A stretch of 64,000 nt of DNA from an uncultured Bacteroidales bacterium (GTDB lineage: Bacteria > Bacteroidota > Bacteroidia > Bacteroidales > UBA932). Both the position numbers and the translations under genes were made by a program. Location: contig ONEF01000006.1 of assembly GCA_900316795.1 (NCBI GenBank), positions 62,001 to 126,000 on the forward strand, given 5' to 3'. How positions within the stretch are numbered: position 1 is the stretch's first letter; each line of letters starts with the position of its first letter. The notes under the pieces were generated by a model. That model had not been told where the DNA came from. It saw nothing but the letters and a program-made list of their open reading frames with translations, and made no database searches. Positions 60,189 to 64,000 of this stretch are shown piece after piece.

Positions 60189-63100
60189 TTAGAAACTTAC
60201 CTCAACACCGAATGACCATGTCCTCAGAGCAGGCATACCGTAGTTGTAATATCCGTCTGACTGGAGCTCTGGCTCGATTTCGCACTTGGAAATAGTAAGC
60301 AGGTTGGCACCTGACAGATAAACACGTGCATTGCGCAGGGAGAGTTTCTGTACAAAAGCCTTAGGAAGGTTGTAAGAAATTGAGAGGTTCTTCAGTCTTG
60401 CAAAATCACCTTTCACGAGCATACGTGATGAGTTGTAGTAACCACCCTGGTTGTTGTCATAGATACGCATTGGAACATCTGAATTTGGATTGTCAGGAGT
60501 CCAAGGATTGAGCTGCTTAACAGAGATTGGCTGTCCGAAGGTTCTGTAACCGTCGTTGGCAACCTCATCCTGAGTGGAGTTGCAGAGGTAGTGGCCATAC
60601 TTGTATGTCCAGGCCATTGATACTGAGAGGTCTTTCCAGCGGAAGCTTGCGTTGAATCCACCGAAGCCCTTAGGCATAGCCCTCTTGCCGGCAATGACCA
60701 TTGAACTTGCGTTCTGCCTTCTTGCAGGAGCATAGTTGTATCCGTCATAAGGCATAGTCTCACCGGTCTTGATAACTGTTCCGTCCTTCAATGTAACGTC
60801 CTGGTCAACAACTTCTCCCTTCTCATAGAAGGAGCCTTCTGCATACATAGGATAACCTGGCTTTACGCCGTTGATGGTCTCGTTGCTCTTGTTGACTCCC
60901 AAGTATTGTCTGGTGTAGAACTGATAGAAGTTGTATCCCTTTGCCCACCAGAACCATCCTGAGTTGATCTTCTCGTCGTCTGTGGAGAGCTTGAGAACCT
61001 CGTTGTGGACACGGCTCCAGTTTGCGCCTACGCTCAGTTCCATATCCTGTTTCTTGATGATGTCAACATTGGCGGTGAGTTCCCATCCGCGGTTGACCAT
61101 GCTACCCTTGTTCATAAGGGTTGAGCTGAATCCGGTAGTGGAAACTACAGATGCGTCCAAAAGCAGGTCTGTGGTCTTTCTGTTGAAGTACTCGGCTGTG
61201 AATGAGTATCTGTCAAATATGGTTGCATCGATACCGATGTTCCAGTTCTTGTTCTTCTCCCAGGTAAGGTCTGTGTTGGCGATGTTGCCAGGGAAGCTGG
61301 CACCTTCTGTTCCGTACTGGGAGTAGTCATAAACTGACATGTATCCGAACAGGTCAGATGGAAGGGTACCGGAAGTACCGTAAGATCCACGGATCTTTCC
61401 GTCGTTCATCCAAGGGAACTCCAGGAATTTCTCCCTTGAGAACCTCCAGGTTCCGGATAAAGACCAGAAGTTACCCCATCTTGTGTCTGGAGCCAATCTT
61501 GAAGAACCGTCACGGCGGAATGTTCCTGTAATATAATATCTGGAGTCAAAATCGTAGCTCAAGCTTCCAAGGAGTGAAAGCAGGCCCTCTTCGTGGCTCC
61601 ATGCATAACCTTCGTCAAAGGTTGTTCCCATGACACTCTCAGTAGCGCCGAGGTAGCTGAAGTCTGTCTTTCCGAGGCGGAGTCCGTTGAACTTCTCTCT
61701 TTCAGCCTCCCAGCCTACCATTGCGGAAACATGATGGAGATCAATGAATGCCTTGTCAAAGTTCAAGGTTGTAGAGCTTACCACCTTGTTTATGTTACGG
61801 TGCTTGTCAGAAGCATAACCTGTTCCGTAAGCAGTGAAGTTAGGGTGTCCATAGAGCCATCCGAACTTGTCGTGTACATACAGCCAGTCGCTTGAGAGGG
61901 TGGTCTTGAGTTTCAGGTAGTCTGTGAAAGCAACTTCAGCCCATCCCTTGAGGATTGTACGGTTCTGCTTTGCATCGTTGATCTGATGCTTGAACTGGGC
62001 AACAGGGTTGATGGTGTTGAACCTGGTTGAGAAAGTCTCCTCATAGAGGTCTCCGGTTGCCTTGTATGCGTATGGCCATCTGTCGATGAATACGGCCTTC
62101 CACATGAACATAGGGTTGTCCTTTGATGACCATCCGTCCTGGTGGCCGTCCTGGTACTGCCATGAGTACTGCATAGTACCTCCGAGTTTGAACCAGTTTG
62201 CAAGCTTGACTTCACCGTTTACGGTTGCTGTGAATCTCTGGAGGTAGTCAATCTTTACAACACCGTGCTGGTCTGTGTAGGCAACTGATGCATAAATCTT
62301 GCCCTTGTCGCTACCACCGGAAATGCTGTATTCGTAGTTCTGGCTGATGCCTCTCTGGAACAGAGCCTTCTCCCAGTCCTTATACATGTACTTGTCATGG
62401 TCGAATGCAGGATAGTATTTTGCAATCCTGTTGTCAACATAAGCGTCGATGCTGCCGTAGCTGCTCCATACTGAAGGGTTGGCCTCAGCATAGTTTCTGT
62501 AGGACATTCTCTGCAGAGCTTCGTTCTCAGCGTCTGAAACCATTTCCATGTGCTTCTTGTAAGAGAAGTAGGAAACACCTACAGAAGCCTTGAAAGTGGA
62601 AACGAGGTCACCTTCCTTACCTTTCTTTGTAGTGATCAGAACGACACCGTTGGATGCCCTTGATCCGTAAAGGGAAGCGGCAGCAGCGTCCTTCAAGATA
62701 GTGATGGACTCGATGTCGCTCGGGTTGAGGAAGTTCATTGCACTGGTTGAAATGTTACCGGTTGACCAGTCACCGCTGGTTGCAGGCACACCGTCTATAA
62801 CATACAGAGGTTTGTTGCTTGCGTTGAATGAACCGTAACCACGCACGCTGATTTCAACCTCAGAACCAGGCTGTCCGGAATAAGACATTGCCTGAACACC
62901 GGCTGCCTTACCTGCAAGAGCCTGCTCAAAGCTTACAACAGGTGCATCTTTGATAGCGTCTTGCTTGACGACAGCTGCGGAACCTGAGTAGGAACCTTTC
63001 TTGGCGGTACCGTAGGCAACTACGATAACATCATCCAGTCCGGTTGCGTCAGATGTCATGACTGCGTTCACGACAGCCTTTCCGGCAACTGGAATCTCCA

Positions 63101-63335
63101 AGGTTGTGTAACCTACTGACGAGAACACGAGTGTTGCATTTGCAGGAACACTCGGAAGCGTGTACTTTCCGTTCTCATCTGTAAAGGAACCTGTACGGGT
63201 ACCCTTGACCATAACGTTAACGCCTGGAATAGGGCCCCCATCTTCTTTAGCGGTCACCGTTCCGGTAACCTTGTTCTGTGCAAGCGCCATTGTTGAAATC
63301 AACGCTGCCAGAGCAAATAGTAAGACCTTTTTCAT
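60189..63335 (-). CDS. susC: SusC/RagA family TonB-dependent outer-membrane transporter
   Basis: A 1048-residue outer-membrane channel of the starch-utilisation type. It has a signal peptide (ending MALAQ), a CarboxypepD-regulatory-like N-terminal domain (GTVTAKEDGGPIPGVNVMVKG, then ENGKYTLPSVPANATLVFSS), a plug (SGQPGSEVEISVRGYGSFNASN, then KPLYVIDGVPATSG) and a 22-strand barrel ending WSFGVEVSF. It takes up substrate with SusD using the TonB proton-motive system. It is preceded by a good promoter and lies upstream of susD in one operon. Confidence 0.95.
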   Translation of the reverse strand: MKKVLLFALAALISTMALAQNKVTGTVTAKEDGGPIPGVNVMVKGTRTGSFTDENGKYTLPSVPANATLVFSSVGYTTLEIPVAGKAVVNAVMTSDATGLDDVIVVAYGTAKKGSYSGSAAVVKQDAIKDAPVVSFEQALAGKAAGVQAMSYSGQPGSEVEISVRGYGSFNASNKPLYVIDGVPATSGDWSTGNISTSAMNFLNPSDIESITILKDAAAASLYGSRASNGVVLITTKKGKEGDLVSTFKASVGVSYFSYKKHMEMVSDAENEALQRMSYRNYAEANPSVWSSYGSIDAYVDNRIAKYYPAFDHDKYMYKDWEKALFQRGISQNYEYSISGGSDKGKIYASVAYTDQHGVVKIDYLQRFTATVNGEVKLANWFKLGGTMQYSWQYQDGHQDGWSSKDNPMFMWKAVFIDRWPYAYKATGDLYEETFSTRFNTINPVAQFKHQINDAKQNRTILKGWAEVAFTDYLKLKTTLSSDWLYVHDKFGWLYGHPNFTAYGTGYASDKHRNINKVVSSTTLNFDKAFIDLHHVSAMVGWEAEREKFNGLRLGKTDFSYLGATESVMGTTFDEGYAWSHEEGLLSLLGSLSYDFDSRYYITGTFRRDGSSRLAPDTRWGNFWSLSGTWRFSREKFLEFPWMNDGKIRGSYGTSGTLPSDLFGYMSVYDYSQYGTEGASFPGNIANTDLTWEKNKNWNIGIDATIFDRYSFTAEYFNRKTTDLLLDASVVSTTGFSSTLMNKGSMVNRGWELTANVDIIKKQDMELSVGANWSRVHNEVLKLSTDDEKINSGWFWWAKGYNFYQFYTRQYLGVNKSNETINGVKPGYPMYAEGSFYEKGEVVDQDVTLKDGTVIKTGETMPYDGYNYAPARRQNASSMVIAGKRAMPKGFGGFNASFRWKDLSVSMAWTYKYGHYLCNSTQDEVANDGYRTFGQPISVKQLNPWTPDNPNSDVPMRIYDNNQGGYYNSSRMLVKGDFARLKNLSISYNLPKAFVQKLSLRNARVYLSGANLLTISKCEIEPELQSDGYYNYGMPALRTWSFGVEVSF

Positions 63336-63370
63336 TAGATAATTTTTAGTTAGTAAATAGGTTTGCTAAA

Positions 63371-63407
63371 CAAAATTAAAAAAAAGTTTATTTAACCTGC
63401 AACAAAA
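63371..63407 (-). promoter_or_regulatory. Promoter of the susCD operon
   Basis: On the minus strand TAATTTTG (63378-63371) matches TAnnTTTG, and TTG (63402-63400) lies 21 bases upstream within TTTTGTTG. The leader is about 30-35 bases. No sigma/anti-sigma or hybrid two-component gene is next to it. Confidence 0.6.
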
Positions 63408-63481
63408 ATGTAACTTTTTTGTTTCTTATTTTTTCTTTCAGATGCAACGTTTTCTTTCCTGTCTGCATCGCAGAGAAAAAT

Positions 63482-64000
63482 CTATTTCTGTCTGAAATAA
63501 ATGTTGAGGGGGCAACCGTTGAAGTTGAAATGCTCGCGTAACCTGTTCTCCAGGAAGCGTTTGTAAGGATCTCTGATGTACTGGGGCAGATTGCAGAAGA
63601 ATGCAAATGACGGAACTTTGGTGGAGAGCTGGGTTATATATTTTATCTTCACTTCCTTTCCTTTGTACATCGGAGGCTGGTGCTCTTCGATTTCCGGCAT
63701 CATGGCATCGTTAAGCTGCTTCCAGTCAACCTTTTGGGAGTAGTTGGCATAGACCTGCATGGCCTGCTGAAGGACTTCGTGGATTCTCTGCTTGTTTATC
63801 ACTGAAGTGAAAATCACGGGAACATCCGTAAAAGGAGCGGTCTTGGAAAGGATATCTTCCGTGAAATGCTTCATTGTCATGTTGTCCTTTTCTATGAGGT
63901 CCCATTTGTTGACAACTATCACACATCCCTTGCCGTTTTTCTGGATGAGATAGAATATATTCAGGTCTTGTGCCTGGATTCCTTCCGTGGCGTCTATCAT
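63482..64000 (-). CDS. der: GTPase Der, C-terminal part (5' end outside the window)
   Basis: Ribosome-assembly GTPase with two G domains. Only the second half of the second G domain is seen, including the G4 motif VVNKWDLIE and PVIFTSVINKQRI, followed by the KH-like domain (IRDPYKRFLENRLREHFNFNGCPLNIYFRQK, split as IRDPYKRFLENRLREH and FNFNGCPLNIYFRQK). The stop is at 63482-63484 and the frame is open to the window edge. Confidence 0.92.
   Translation of the reverse strand: MIDATEGIQAQDLNIFYLIQKNGKGCVIVVNKWDLIEKDNMTMKHFTEDILSKTAPFTDVPVIFTSVINKQRIHEVLQQAMQVYANYSQKVDWKQLNDAMMPEIEEHQPPMYKGKEVKIKYITQLSTKVPSFAFFCNLPQYIRDPYKRFLENRLREHFNFNGCPLNIYFRQK

Noticed and set aside
1-64000. Insertion sequences or prophage genes
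   Set aside because: No transposase, integrase, terminase or flanking target duplications were seen.

Overview
The window looks like a chromosomal piece of an uncultured or gut-type Bacteroidota, most likely Bacteroidales. Signs of this are the SusC/SusD pair, TAnnTTTG (-7) promoters with a TTTG/TTG -33 element, weak Shine-Dalgarno sites, Bacteroidota-type DUF lipoproteins, and a division cluster in the Bacteroidota order. No rRNA genes, insertion sequences, transposases or CRISPR array were found. One tRNA gene (Pro, CGG) is present.

Region 1 (1-8473, + strand) is a type III restriction-modification island. It holds two tandem Mod methyltransferase genes with different central recognition regions, an AlbA_2/HATPase/HTH protein, and one Res subunit. 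The second mod carries an 11-G tract about 100 bases after its start codon. The present tract length throws the N-terminus out of frame, so this is a strong candidate for phase variation by slipped-strand mispairing. A divergent AAA/DUF4143 ATPase (8671-9891) and a decayed gene fragment (10010-10150) mark the island's edge.

Region 2 (10.2-16.8 kb) holds accessory and transport genes: an EamA exporter, a PepSY-like protein, a C_GCAxxG_C_C redox protein, a class A acid phosphatase, an exported coiled-coil protein, the NhaA antiporter and a GNAT acetyltransferase. Five 29-bp tandem repeats lie between nhaA and the GNAT gene.

Region 3 (16.9-38 kb, - strand) is gltX followed by the full division/cell-wall cluster, transcribed mraZ-rsmH-ftsL-ftsI-murE-mraY-murD-ftsW-murGC-ftsQ-ftsA-ftsZ. 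MurG and MurC are fused into one 853-residue protein, and an 85-bp tandem repeat sits between mraY and murD. The mraZ promoter has three GTGGG-type boxes at exact 10-bp spacing, matching known MraZ autoregulation. lptB and dnaX lie upstream of it.

Region 4 (38-52 kb) mixes an M16 peptidase, an O-methyltransferase, several exported proteins of unknown function, a DUF805 membrane protein, a family 2 glycosyltransferase with methylmalonyl-CoA decarboxylase, a zinc-ribbon membrane protein, two tandem exported paralogs, a transglutaminase-like lipoprotein, efp, ispH and cmk.

Region 5 (50.6-64 kb) has an NtrC-type response regulator without an HTH domain, rlmH, a very large NtrY-like kinase, a PatB/MalY C-S lyase, tRNA-Pro, a YiiX-like peptidase, an isolated SusC/SusD pair and the 3' part of der.

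Two signals run across the window. The 8-mer ATCGCTGA (often ATCGCTGAG) occurs at least 26 times on the two strands together, against about 2 expected by chance, in many reading frames and both orientations, like a DNA-uptake or protein-binding word. In-frame tandem repeats have also expanded inside housekeeping genes (gltX, dnaX) and between genes.
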